The notes beneath the pieces are model-generated. The model ran no database searches and was not told the DNA's origin. It saw nothing but the letters and a program-made list of their open reading frames with translations. The position numbers and the translations under genes are program-made. This document shows positions 17,333 to 25,651 of a stretch of DNA of 64,000 nucleotides, piece by piece. The stretch covers positions 682,001 to 746,000 of the forward strand of contig CP096136.1 in assembly GCA_023213215.1 (NCBI GenBank). Reading direction: 5' to 3'. Within the stretch, counting starts at the first letter, position 1, and each line of letters begins with the position of its first letter. Source of the DNA: Flavobacterium sp. JAD_PAG50586_2. Its GTDB lineage: Bacteria; Bacteroidota; Bacteroidia; Flavobacteriales; Flavobacteriaceae.

Positions 17333-19321
17333 ATGAAATTCCAAGTCGTATCCGATTACAAACCCACTGGCGATCAGCCACAAGCCATTGAGAAGCTATC
17401 CAATGGCATCATCAATGGTGAAAAATACCAAACATTACTTGGAGTTACTGGTTCAGGGAAAACCTTTACCGTTGCCAATGTCGTGCAGAATGTTGACAAA
17501 CCAACTTTGGTTTTAGCGCACAACAAAACGTTAGCAGCTCAATTGTATTCCGAATTTAAGCAGTTCTTTCCCAACAACTCAGTGCAGTATTTCGTTTCGT
17601 ATTACGACTATTACCAGCCGGAAGCCTTTATTCCCGTTACCGGAACTTACATCGAAAAGGATTTGGCTATTAATGAAGAGTTGGAAAAGCTACGTCTGAG
17701 TACCACTTCTGCCCTACTTTCGGGAAGGCGTGACATCATTGTAGTTTCTTCGGTTTCCTGTTTGTATGGGATTGGAAATCCGGTAGAATTCCAGAAGAAC
17801 GTGGTATCAATTGCAAAGAATGAAATTATTTCACGAACCAAATTGCTGCATAAATTAGTACAAAGTTTATACTCCAGAACCGAAGCGGATTTTACTCCGG
17901 GAACTTTCAGGATCAAAGGAGATACTGTAGATATTTTCCCAAGTTATGGTGACGAACCTTACCGCGTTCATTTTTTCGGAGATGAAATTGAAGACATCGA
18001 AGCCTTTGACAAAAAGACTTCTAAGGTTTTGGAAAAATACAACAACCTGAACATTTATCCAGCCAATATGTTTGTGACATCGCCCGATGTTTTACAAGGT
18101 GCCATTTGGGAAATTCAGCAGGATTTGGTTAAACAGGTTGATTATTTCAAGGAAATTGGGAAACATCTCGAAGCAAAAAGACTCGAAGAGAGAACTAACT
18201 TCGATTTGGAAATGATACGAGAACTGGGTTATTGTTCGGGAATTGAAAATTACTCGCGTTACCTTGACAGGCGACTTCCTGGAACGCGCCCATTCTGTCT
18301 TTTGGATTATTTTCCAAAGGATTATTTAACGGTTGTAGACGAAAGCCACGTTACGGTTTCACAGGTTCATGCGATGTATGGCGGTGATAGAAGCCGAAAA
18401 GAAAATCTGGTAGAATATGGTTTCCGACTGCCAGCTGCAATGGACAACCGTCCGTTGAAGTTTGAGGAATGGGAAGGCATGCAGAACCAGGTGATTTATG
18501 TTTCGGCAACGCCAGCCGATTATGAATTGCAAAAATCAGAAGGAATTTATGTAGAACAGGTCATTCGGCCAACGGGATTATTGGACCCAATTATAGAAGT
18601 TCGTCCGAGCCTGAATCAGATAGATGATTTGATTGAAGAAATACAGCTAAGATGTGAAGCGGACGAACGTGTTTTGGTCACTACATTAACCAAACGTATG
18701 GCAGAAGAACTCAGTAAATATTTGACGAAAGTTTCCATCAGATGCCGTTATATCCACTCCGATGTCGATACTTTGGAACGTGTAGAGATTATGCAGGATT
18801 TGCGAAAAGGATTGTTCGATGTTTTGATTGGCGTGAACTTACTGCGTGAAGGATTGGATTTACCCGAAGTTTCGTTGGTGGCCATTTTGGATGCCGATAA
18901 AGAAGGCTTTTTAAGAAATCACCGCTCAATGGTACAAACTGTTGGCCGTGCAGCCCGAAACGTAAACGGAAAAGCAATTATGTATGCCGACAAGATTACG
19001 AACAGCATGCAGAAAACCATTGATGACACTAATTACCGTCGCGAAAAACAAATGGCATACAATACTTTACATGGTTTGAAACCAATGGCATTAAACAAAA
19101 CCCTCGGAAGTGCATTGGGTAACAATTCTGTTTCCACGCAATATTTTGAAGATAAAATTGCTAAAGCAGCGGAACCGGAAAGTTTGTATTTATCTAAACC
19201 GGAAATAGAAAAGAAAATCCGTGACACCCGAAAAGCGATGGAAAAAGCAGCCAAGGAACTCGACTTTATGCAGGCTGCAAAACTACGGGATGAAATAAAG
19301 GCATTGCAGGAACGAATTTAA
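17333..19321 (+). CDS. uvrB: Excinuclease ABC subunit B
   Basis: This 662-residue DNA-repair helicase-like protein verifies lesions for nucleotide excision repair with UvrA and UvrC. Walker A is GVTGSGKTF (about 38-46). The beta-hairpin that clamps DNA includes YYDYYQPEAF. Walker B is VVDESHVT. The helicase C-terminal motifs include GVNLLREGLDLPEVSLV and QTVGRAARN. The C-terminal UVR coiled coil that binds UvrC spans about 622-660. Length and motifs are complete. It is followed closely by a short unrelated gene. Confidence 0.97.
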   Translation: MKFQVVSDYKPTGDQPQAIEKLSNGIINGEKYQTLLGVTGSGKTFTVANVVQNVDKPTLVLAHNKTLAAQLYSEFKQFFPNNSVQYFVSYYDYYQPEAFIPVTGTYIEKDLAINEELEKLRLSTTSALLSGRRDIIVVSSVSCLYGIGNPVEFQKNVVSIAKNEIISRTKLLHKLVQSLYSRTEADFTPGTFRIKGDTVDIFPSYGDEPYRVHFFGDEIEDIEAFDKKTSKVLEKYNNLNIYPANMFVTSPDVLQGAIWEIQQDLVKQVDYFKEIGKHLEAKRLEERTNFDLEMIRELGYCSGIENYSRYLDRRLPGTRPFCLLDYFPKDYLTVVDESHVTVSQVHAMYGGDRSRKENLVEYGFRLPAAMDNRPLKFEEWEGMQNQVIYVSATPADYELQKSEGIYVEQVIRPTGLLDPIIEVRPSLNQIDDLIEEIQLRCEADERVLVTTLTKRMAEELSKYLTKVSIRCRYIHSDVDTLERVEIMQDLRKGLFDVLIGVNLLREGLDLPEVSLVAILDADKEGFLRNHRSMVQTVGRAARNVNGKAIMYADKITNSMQKTIDDTNYRREKQMAYNTLHGLKPMALNKTLGSALGNNSVSTQYFEDKIAKAAEPESLYLSKPEIEKKIRDTRKAMEKAAKELDFMQAAKLRDEIKALQERI

Positions 19322-19337
19322 ATTTTCGAACAAAATT

Positions 19338-19705
19338 ATGAAAGTTGATTTTAAATCTGTTGACCAATACATCGAGTCTTTTCCTAAAGATATTCAGATG
19401 CTATTAAAAAAATTCGAGACATAATTATCAATAATGCTCCCAATACCGTCGAAAGTATTTCCTATGGAATGCCAGCCTACAAATTAAATGGGAAACCTTT
19501 AGTTTATTTCGCTGGATATAAAAACCACATCGGATTTTATGCAACACCAACAGGGCATGATCATTTTGCTGAAGAACTTTCTGTTTACAAGCAAGGAAAA
19601 GGGTCAGTTCAGTTTCCAATAAATGAACCTATGCCTTATGAGCTTATTAAAAGAATTGTTACTTTTAGGGTCAAAGAAAACGAACAAAAATCAACAAAAA
19701 AATAA
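19338..19705 (+). pseudogene. DUF1801/YdhG-like protein, frameshifted
   Basis: The gene starts with ATG at 19338 (MKVDFKSVDQYIESFPKDIQ) and continues, after a break in an A7 run at 19406-19412, as APNTVESISYGMPAYKLNGK. It then runs YFAGYKNHIGFYATP to a Lys-rich end. One extra A restores a 122-residue protein of the DUF1801 family, whose YGMPAYK motif is diagnostic. The family is small, cytoplasmic and of uncertain function (frataxin-like fold). The break is probably a sequence error. Confidence 0.82.
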
Positions 19706-19712
19706 AATCAAC

Positions 19713-19880
19713 CTGAACAAAAAGCCTATCTTAATCGTACTGGTAATCCTAAACTTTATGGTATTGCTTGGTCAGTTATGGCCTGAATTTGCACCACCGT
19801 TTGCTGCAACCGTTAACATTCTTTTTCTGGTATTCTGTTTACTTTTCCTTATAGGAGAATTGGTAAGGAAATCTAAATAA
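19713..19880 (+). CDS. Small two-helix membrane protein, start uncertain
   Basis: A reading frame of about 55 residues encodes two hydrophobic helices (ILIVLVILNFMVLLGQL and NILFLVFCLLFLIGEL) joined by WPEFAPPFAA and ended by VRKSK. No ATG fits the whole protein. A CTG at 19713 would give the natural start NKKPILIVL. An internal ATG at 19758 would remove the first helix. A lost base or unusual start codon is possible. I recognise no family. It follows the DUF1801 gene by 7 bases. Confidence 0.45.
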   Translation: MNKKPILIVLVILNFMVLLGQLWPEFAPPFAATVNILFLVFCLLFLIGELVRKSK

Positions 19881-19888
19881 TTAAACTA

Positions 19889-20293
19889 CTAATTCAGTTG
19901 TTCCTGAAAAACTTCCAATAAGAATTCCGCAGAAACCATTTTGGTTGGAGACACTTCCATGGCTTTCAAAACCCTCTTGATTGCGTGTGGATTCAATCCC
20001 ATATTGATTCCAATTTCATGGATCTTTATGTGTTCACGTTCGTGTAAAACTCCATCACAATGCATTAGCAAAGCCAAACGATAAAATTGCTGTACGCGTT
20101 CAAACTCCGATTTGATGACGACAGGATATTCTTCTCTATGAAATAGGTTTTTGAATTCCTCTTTGCTTATCTCAAGTTCCTCTGCAATCATGACTAGAAA
20201 AAGATATTCTCTTTCGTGTAACCTACCATCAACGACAGAAAAAGCAATCATTTCGGATAAAAGCGCTAATTTTTCTTCATAATTGTCCATCAA
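19889..20293 (-). CDS. TerB-like protein
   Basis: This 134-residue, all-helical cytoplasmic protein has two copies of the acidic motif DGxLHEREh (DGRLHEREYLFL and DGVLHEREHIKI), as in the TerB/DjlA-N fold where acidic residues can bind metal. TerB domains are linked to tellurite and stress responses. No other ter genes are near, so the role here is unknown. A second ATG directly follows the first. The gene is convergent with the small membrane protein gene, 8 bases away. Confidence 0.72.
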   Translation of the reverse strand: MMDNYEEKLALLSEMIAFSVVDGRLHEREYLFLVMIAEELEISKEEFKNLFHREEYPVVIKSEFERVQQFYRLALLMHCDGVLHEREHIKIHEIGINMGLNPHAIKRVLKAMEVSPTKMVSAEFLLEVFQEQLN

Positions 20294-20400
20294 ATGATTT
20301 TTTAGCTAAAATAAAAATTTTATGAATATGTTAATCATTTATTTTTAACACTGATACTGTTCAATTTTTATATAATTTTACGACCTTAATCTTTATCAAT

Positions 20401-20883
20401 ATGAAGACTCTCAAAATATTCGTTTTCTGTCTGTTGCTTCCTTCTACCAGTGCTTTCTGCCAATATTATAACAATGGTAACAGAAATGGACTTGACCGAA
20501 GAATGACCGGTAGTAATCAATCCACTCCTAAAGAACCTACAGCAGCAGAAATTGAACAAAACAGAGCAAAAAGGGTTGAGATATTTGTGGCTAAGTTAAA
20601 GGAAGATTTAAAGCTCGATGACCTTCAGGTTGTTGTTATCACAAATGAAATGATGGCTAACAGCAAGAATATAGAGATTGTAATGAAGAAAGAAGATGTA
20701 CCTGAAGAAAAGTCAAAAGAAATCAAGGCTTTAATGGAAAAAACCGAAGTAGTAATTAAATCCTATTTAAACAAAGCCCAAAAAGAAAAATATGAGGTTT
20801 TGATTGAAGAACTGAAAACAAACAAAAAACAAAAGAAAAGTAAAAAGAAAGACAAGGAAAAGGAAACAACTACCGAAGAATAA
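20401..20883 (+). CDS. Secreted Lys/Glu-rich protein of unknown function
   Basis: This 160-residue protein has a Sec signal peptide (IFVFCLLLPSTSAF, cleavage near CQ). An Asn/Gly-rich stretch follows, and then a helical region of about 90 residues (AAEIEQNRAKRVEIF through QKEKYEVLIEEL) that resembles periplasmic stress-sensor-like helices of the LTXXQ type in spacing. The C-terminal tail is almost only Lys, Glu and Thr. I cannot assign a family with confidence. It precedes the esterase gene by 17 bases on the same strand, suggesting one transcript. Confidence 0.7.
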   Translation: MKTLKIFVFCLLLPSTSAFCQYYNNGNRNGLDRRMTGSNQSTPKEPTAAEIEQNRAKRVEIFVAKLKEDLKLDDLQVVVITNEMMANSKNIEIVMKKEDVPEEKSKEIKALMEKTEVVIKSYLNKAQKEKYEVLIEELKTNKKQKKSKKKDKEKETTTEE

Positions 20884-20900
20884 TCTAATACTTAACTATT

Positions 20901-21700
20901 TTGAAACAGTTGCTTCTTCTGCTTATTGTATTTATTTTTCATTGCACTTCTGCACAGGAAAGTACTGCCAGCAAACAGGTTTCTACTTTTACTATTGAGG
21001 CACCACAACTGAAAAGCGCTAAAAAGATTTGGGTATACCTTCCAAAAAACTATACTACTTCTACCAAAAGATTTCCTGTTATCTATATGCATGATGCCCA
21101 AAATCTTTTTGATGCAAAAACATCTTATGTTGGCGAATGGAATGTGGATGAAACTTTAGACAGCATAAATGCACAAGTTATTGTAATCGGAATTGAACAT
21201 GGTGGCGACAAGCGAATAGACGAACTAACTCCTTCAAACACCCAAAATACGGTGGCGGTAAAGCGGACGGTTATTTAGATTTTATTGTTAACACATTAAA
21301 ACCAAAGGTGGACGCGACATACAGAACTAAAACCAATGTAAAAAACACAGCCATTTTTGGCAGTTCGCTAGGCGGATTGGTTTCCTTTTATGCTGCTATA
21401 AAATATCCCGAAGTATTTGGAAAAGTAGGCTGTTTCTCGCCAGCTTTTTGGTTTGGACGTAATGAAATGAACGATTTGCTGACAAAAACCAAAGAATTCA
21501 AAACAAAGATATACTTCCTGTGCGGTGATAACGAAGGCGATGCTGATGTGATTCCGGATATGAAAAATGTGGAGCACTGGGTCAATACCAAACGCTGTGA
21601 ATGCAAAAAACTCAACAAGGAAGTAATTGTCAAAGGCGGACAGCACAACGAAAAATTATGGCGTGAAAACTTTAAAAAGGCGTACCTTTGGCTGTTTTAA
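20901..21700 (+). pseudogene. Secreted alpha/beta-hydrolase (esterase D/Fes-like), frameshifted
   Basis: A TTG start at 20901 opens a signal peptide (LLLLLIVFIFHCTSAQ). The putative-esterase domain follows: IWVYLPKNY, FPVIYMHDAQNLFD, the nucleophile elbow GSSLGG (second part), SPAFWFGRNE, and the late histidine in GGQHNEKLW. The frame breaks near 21233. Adding one T (LTPFKHPKYGGGKADGYLDF) restores a 266-residue enzyme. Family members hydrolyse esters such as siderophores, formylglutathione or xylan feruloyl groups. The substrate is unknown. Here the deletion is in a TT pair, not a long run. Confidence 0.82.
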
Positions 21701-21711
21701 AAAACTAAGAA

Positions 21712-22155
21712 ATGAACAACAACGATATCTTTAAAAAACTCCGCGTAGCCTTGCAGTTGCGTGATGATCAAATTGTGGAAATTTTGGAATTGGTAGATTT
21801 CAGAATGTCAAAAGGTGAAATTGGCAATCTTTTCCGCAGTCAGGATCATGCTGATTTTATGGAATGTGGCGATCAGGTGTTGCGTAATTTCCTTAACGGA
21901 TTGGTAATTCATCTTCGTGGCACTAAAGAAAACCCAAAAAATGCGATGGACGTTATCCGTCAAAATCAAGAAGTCGTAAAGAAAAATGTTTCAGAAAAGG
22001 CGAAAGGAACCTTTAAACCCGATACCGAATTCAAACCTAAGCCTAAGACCGACGCTAAAAAGAAGCCTTTCAATCCAAAAGACAAAAAGAAAACGGCTCC
22101 AAAAATTCAGGTAGTCGAAAAAGTACAGTTTAAAAACGGTAAGAACAAAAAGTAA
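21712..22155 (+). CDS. yehS: DUF1456 (YehS-like) protein
   Basis: This 147-residue cytoplasmic protein has a DUF1456 domain (residues 1 to about 70) with the repeat-like pattern NDIFKKLRVALQL, ILELVDFRMSKGEIGNLF and a related downstream helix set. It is followed by a Lys/Pro-rich basic tail (about 95-147) likely to be disordered and nucleic-acid friendly. Function is unknown. It starts 11 bases after the esterase stop. Downstream lies the 41-bp tandem repeat. Confidence 0.82.
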   Translation: MNNNDIFKKLRVALQLRDDQIVEILELVDFRMSKGEIGNLFRSQDHADFMECGDQVLRNFLNGLVIHLRGTKENPKNAMDVIRQNQEVVKKNVSEKAKGTFKPDTEFKPKPKTDAKKKPFNPKDKKKTAPKIQVVEKVQFKNGKNKK

Positions 22156-22206
22156 TTTCGAGATGAAATTATTTGACAAAAATCTTATCCTATTTTATTT
22201 AAACCT

Positions 22207-22329
22207 TGTCACATTATTAATCAAAATAAAAATTTTGTGACAGATATTGTCACATTTTTTTTGAAAATATTTTTTTTGTGACAGAAGTTGTCACAATATT
22301 TTTAAAATCGAAAATTTTGTGACAACCTT
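22207..22329. repeat. 41-bp tandem repeat with paired TGTCACA/TGTGACA half-sites
   Basis: TGTCACA occurs at 22207, 22248 and 22289. TGTGACA occurs at 22236, 22277 and 22318. Both series have exactly 41-base spacing, giving alternating orientations 29 and 12 bases apart. The A/T-rich DNA between half-sites varies while the half-sites are unchanged. Adjacent copies also form hairpins (7-bp stem, 5-base loop), and the last pair extends to a 10-bp stem. It lies between convergent yehS and folD. Confidence 0.85.
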
Positions 22330-22340
22330 TTACAAAATAA

Positions 22341-22366
22341 AAATCCTGAGCTTTTACTCAGGATTT
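22341..22366. terminator. Bidirectional terminator between yehS and folD
   Basis: AAATCCTGAG and CTCAGGATTT form a perfect 10-bp stem with loop CTTTTA. It is T-rich on both sides. Confidence 0.85.
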
Positions 22367-22369
22367 CCT

Positions 22370-23249
22370 TTATCTTAACCTTCTCTGTTCTCTTGCGAGT
22401 AATGTGTTCTTCAGCAGCATTGCGATTGTCATGGGGCCAACGCCGCCCGGAACCGGAGTGATGTAAGACGCTTTTTTGGAAACGGCATCAAAATCTACAT
22501 CGCCTGTAATTCGGTAGCCTCTTGGGTCGTTTTCATCGGCGACGCGTGTTATTCCAACATCTATTACGACTGCATCATCCTTTATCATTTCGGCTTTGAG
22601 ATAATTCGGAACGCCTAATGCTGTGATGATAATGTCAGCCTGTGTTGTTATTTGGGCTATATTTTTTGTATAACTATGCGTCAATGTAACTGTAGAATTT
22701 CCGGGAAAACCTTTTCTTCCCATTAAAATACTCATCGGACGACCAACAATGTGGCTTCTGCCGATTACTACCGTATGTTTTCCTTTGGTTTCGACGTTAT
22801 ATCTTTCCAGTAATTCTAATATTCCAAATGGCGTTGCCGGAATAAAAGTCGTCATATCCAAAGCCATTTTTCCGAAATTTTCGGGATGAAAACCATCAAC
22901 ATCCTTGCTTGGGTCGATTGCCATTAAGATTCTTTGGGTATCAATCTGATCCGGTAACGGAAGCTGGACAATAAATCCATCAATATCATCATTCTGATTG
23001 AGCTCCTCAATTTTTTTAACAATTCTGTTTCAGAAGCAGTACTTGGCATTTTAATCAAAGTCGATTCAAATCCGACCAATTCACAGGCTTTTACTTTGCT
23101 TCCGACATAGGTAAGGCTCGCGCCATCATTCCCGACAATCAATGCCGCTAAATGTGGAACTTTTTCGTTGTTGGCTTTCATTTTGTTAACCTCAGCCGTG
23201 ATTTCAGCTTTGATATCGCCTGAGATTTTTTACCGTCTAATAATTTCAT
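22370..23249 (-). pseudogene. folD: Methylenetetrahydrofolate dehydrogenase/cyclohydrolase, two frameshifts
   Basis: FolD interconverts methylene-, methenyl- and 10-formyl-tetrahydrofolate with NADP. From ATG at 23249 the start MKLLDGKK is followed by a break in an A6 run (23226-23231). Then comes the catalytic YVGSKVKACE segment (Lys in the active site). A second break lies in an A7 run (23011-23017), before the C-terminal half with GRSHIVGRPMS (NADP loop) and PVPGGVGPMTIAML. Adding one A at each site gives a 293-residue enzyme of normal length. FolD is normally essential, so two independent breaks strongly suggest sequence error. Confidence 0.9.
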
Positions 23250-23331
23250 TTGTTGTGTTGTTTAATCTGAATTTAGTTCAGATTCTGTTGTATGTTGTGC
23301 TGTATGCTGATGTTGTATTTATAAATAAAAA

Positions 23332-23351
23332 AGACGCGATAAATCGCGTCT
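23332..23351. terminator. Terminator between folD and ffh
   Basis: AGACGCGA pairs with TCGCGTCT over loop TAAA. On the minus strand, downstream of ffh, it is followed by a T-rich run. Confidence 0.82.
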
Positions 23352-23359
23352 CTACTATA

Positions 23360-24688
23360 CTATTTCATTCCACCCATCATCTTCATGAGGTTTTTTCCGC
23401 CGCCGCCCTGCATCATTTTCATCATTTTGCTCATTTGGTCGAATTGCTTCATCAGCTGGTTTACTTCTTCTAACTTTCTTCCGGAACCTTTAGCGATTCT
23501 GGTTTTTCTTTTCATGTCTATTATAGACGGTTTGCTTCTTTCCTTTGGCGTCATCGAGTGGATAATGGCTTCAATGTGTTTGAACGCATCATCTTCAATT
23601 TCTACATCCTTTAGTGCTTTTCCGGCACCTGGAATCATTCCGACAAGGTCTTTCATATTACCCATTTTCTTCACCTGCTGGATTTGGGTAAGGAAATCAT
23701 CAAAACCAAATTCGTTTTTGGCGATCTTCTTTTGTATTTTCCTTGCTTCTTCTTCATCATATTGCTCCTGAGCTCTTTCTACCAAGGAAACAACGTCACC
23801 CATTCCGAGAATTCTTTCCGCCATACGCGATGGATAGAAAACATCAATAGCTTCCATTTTTTCTCCGGTTCCGATAAATTTGATTGGCTTGTCTACCACC
23901 GATTTAATCGAAATTGCAGCTCCACCACGAGTATCACCATCCAATTTGGTCAGGACGACTCCGTCAAAATTTAATCTGTCGTTGAATGCTTTTGCAGTAT
24001 TTACAGCATCCTGTCCTGTCATGGCATCTACCACAAACAAAGTTTCGTGTGGTTTTACAGCCGCATGAACATTAGCAATCTCGGTCATCATTTCCTCATC
24101 CACAGCCAAACGACCGGCAGTATCGATGATTACCACATTGAAACCATTCGATTTTGCGTAAGCAATAGCTTTAAGCGAAATGTCAACAGGATTTTTGTTT
24201 TCTGGTTCAGAGTATACTTCTACTCCAACCTGACCACCAACTACATGCAACTGGTTAATCGCCGCTGGACGATAGATATCACACGCTACCAAAAGCGGTT
24301 TTTTGTTCTTTTTAGTTTTAAGGTAATTGGCTAATTTTCCGGAGAAAGTAGTTTTCCCCGAACCTTGTAAACCCGACATCAAAATCACGGTTGGACTTCC
24401 CGCAAGGTTTATTCCGGTTGCATCACCACCCATCAATTCGGCCAGTTCGTCTTTAACGATTTTAACCAATAATTGTCCAGGCTGTAATGTCGTTAATACG
24501 TTTTCACCAATCGCTTTTTCTTTAACTTTTGTGGTAAAATCTTTAGCGATCTTAAAATTAACATCGGCGTCAAGTAATGCGCGTCGTACTTCCTTTAAAG
24601 TTTCGGCTACGTTGACTTCGGTAATTTTCCCATGTCCTTTCAGGATGTGGAATGCTTTATCTAGTTTATCACTTAAATTATTGAACAT
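23360..24688 (-). CDS. ffh: Signal recognition particle protein Ffh
   Basis: This 442-residue GTPase binds signal peptides and 4.5S RNA and delivers ribosomes to FtsY at the membrane. The N domain (1 to about 90) is followed by the G domain with G1 GLQGSGKTT, DTAGR (G3) and TKLDG (G4). The Met-rich M domain starts near residue 300 and carries the RNA-binding SGRK motif. The C-terminal tail is a Met/Gly stretch (MMKMMQGGGG). It is a single gene on the minus strand with a TAAATTTG box 26 bases upstream. The 4.5S RNA gene is not in the window. Confidence 0.97.
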   Translation of the reverse strand: MFNNLSDKLDKAFHILKGHGKITEVNVAETLKEVRRALLDADVNFKIAKDFTTKVKEKAIGENVLTTLQPGQLLVKIVKDELAELMGGDATGINLAGSPTVILMSGLQGSGKTTFSGKLANYLKTKKNKKPLLVACDIYRPAAINQLHVVGGQVGVEVYSEPENKNPVDISLKAIAYAKSNGFNVVIIDTAGRLAVDEEMMTEIANVHAAVKPHETLFVVDAMTGQDAVNTAKAFNDRLNFDGVVLTKLDGDTRGGAAISIKSVVDKPIKFIGTGEKMEAIDVFYPSRMAERILGMGDVVSLVERAQEQYDEEEARKIQKKIAKNEFGFDDFLTQIQQVKKMGNMKDLVGMIPGAGKALKDVEIEDDAFKHIEAIIHSMTPKERSKPSIIDMKRKTRIAKGSGRKLEEVNQLMKQFDQMSKMMKMMQGGGGKNLMKMMGGMK

Positions 24689-24714
24689 GTTCTGACTTTC
24701 TTTTAATGAAGTGC

Positions 24715-24722
24715 AAATTTAA
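24715..24722 (-). promoter_or_regulatory. -7 promoter box TAAATTTG for ffh
   Basis: An exact TAnnTTTG match on the minus strand, 26 bases before the ffh ATG. Confidence 0.5.
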
Positions 24723-24765
24723 GGATTTGATTTCGAACTTTTATGATTGAAACCAATAAAAAAAC

Positions 24766-24790
24766 CATTCCGTGTGGTGTCCGGAATGGC
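24766..24790 (-). terminator. Terminator of the 153-residue lipoprotein gene
   Basis: CCATTCCG and CGGAATGG form an 8-bp stem with a 9-base loop. A T-run follows on the minus strand. Confidence 0.85.
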
Positions 24791-24826
24791 TTTGAGAAAC
24801 AAACATGACTTTATTTCTTTTTCATA

Positions 24827-25288
24827 TTAGTTATTCTTGGTAAAGACCAAAGTATCTGTACCTCCGTTTCCACCGCTTATATGGATTAATGAAATTGTGT
24901 TTGACGAATAGGAAACTATATTCCAATCTTCGGTGATATCAGCAAAATCAGCTGGTGATGCAAATCCGATGTTAAAATCAATATCGCTGCTTGGGTTATC
25001 ATCATTACTGTCATCGGAAGTTACTGACCAGGTTCCTGTATAAGTATTTGTCCCGTTGGCAGCCGTTAAGACATTTGCTGCGGCGAAAGTAAAATTATAG
25101 CCCGTAAAATGATTGGTTTCATCATTTCCTGAATCTGTGTAACTAGTTACTTTCCACGTTCCCTGAGTGGCCGTATTGATAATTGGAGTTGGATCAGAAG
25201 AAGATGAATCATCATCTGAACTACACATTGACGCTACATTTAGCATAAAAAGGCAAAAAAGTGCCGGGATTAAGATTAACTTCTTCAT
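24827..25288 (-). CDS. Lipocalin-like lipoprotein
   Basis: This 153-residue protein has a lipoprotein signal (ALFCLFMLNVASMC), then an Asp/Ser-rich linker, and then one beta-rich domain (about residues 42-153). The domain pattern is TQGTWKVTSYTDSG, FTGYNFTFAAANVLTA, GTWSVTSDDS, DIDFNIGF and DTLVFTKNN. The same domain ends the neighbouring 342-residue lipoprotein (GSWHISYCFYG, YTGYYFTFHPNGDAIV, DFNFEG, YMSFTKN). This makes them paralogues. Such domains are lipocalin-like and bind small ligands or proteins in other cases. Function here is unknown. A 177-base gap containing a hairpin separates it from the operon upstream. Confidence 0.72.
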   Translation of the reverse strand: MKKLILIPALFCLFMLNVASMCSSDDDSSSSDPTPIINTATQGTWKVTSYTDSGNDETNHFTGYNFTFAAANVLTAANGTNTYTGTWSVTSDDSNDDNPSSDIDFNIGFASPADFADITEDWNIVSYSSNTISLIHISGGNGGTDTLVFTKNN

Positions 25289-25387
25289 AGTGGTTTTTTA
25301 TTTTTGTTTATACTAGTGAAACAAATTGAATCGCTAAAACCCTAACCTTATAGGGCAACTTTATTGCAAATAACACGAAATAAAAAA

Positions 25388-25408
25388 ACCAGCTTACAAT
25401 AAACTGGT
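25388..25408 (-). terminator. Short terminator after the small membrane protein gene
   Basis: ACCAG and CTGGT form a 5-bp stem with an 11-base loop, followed on the minus strand by a T7 run. Confidence 0.45.
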
Positions 25409-25465
25409 CTTTAAATCAAATATGAAAATTGTAAATGGACTTAAACTTGAGATTGGATAAAATTG

Positions 25466-25639
25466 TTAAACATATAAAGTATAGAATTTTACAATAAAGT
25501 AGGCCATAAAAAATATTACACCCCAAATCAATAACTGATTAAGCAGGTAATTAATTTTGCTTTTGCTAACAGACTGTGTTTTCAGATCTTCATCCCTTAA
25601 TACTTCCTGATTTAGAATTTTTTTATGAAACATCTTCAT
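25466..25639 (-). CDS. Small single-span membrane protein (57 residues)
   Basis: A 57-codon frame starts with ATG at 25639 (MKMFHKKILNQEVLRDED) and contains one hydrophobic helix near the end (LLIWGVIFFMAYFIV), finishing with KFYTLYV. The charged N-terminal half is probably cytoplasmic. It begins 12 bases after the stop of the 342-residue lipoprotein on the same strand, so it is likely in the same transcript. I recognise no family. Support is the tight spacing and the coherent one-helix pattern. Confidence 0.55.
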   Translation of the reverse strand: MKMFHKKILNQEVLRDEDLKTQSVSKSKINYLLNQLLIWGVIFFMAYFIVKFYTLYV

Positions 25640-25651
25640 GGATTGCTGATT

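Noticed and set aside
22207-22329. Cluster of CRP-type operator sites
   Set aside because: CRP needs TGTGA-N6-TCACA, but the spacer here is 9 bases, and the array lies between convergent genes. The regulator is unknown.
23264-23284. Hairpin in the folD leader
   Set aside because: An 8-bp stem AATCTGAA/TTCAGATT exists, but it is A/T-rich and has no T-run. No function can be argued.
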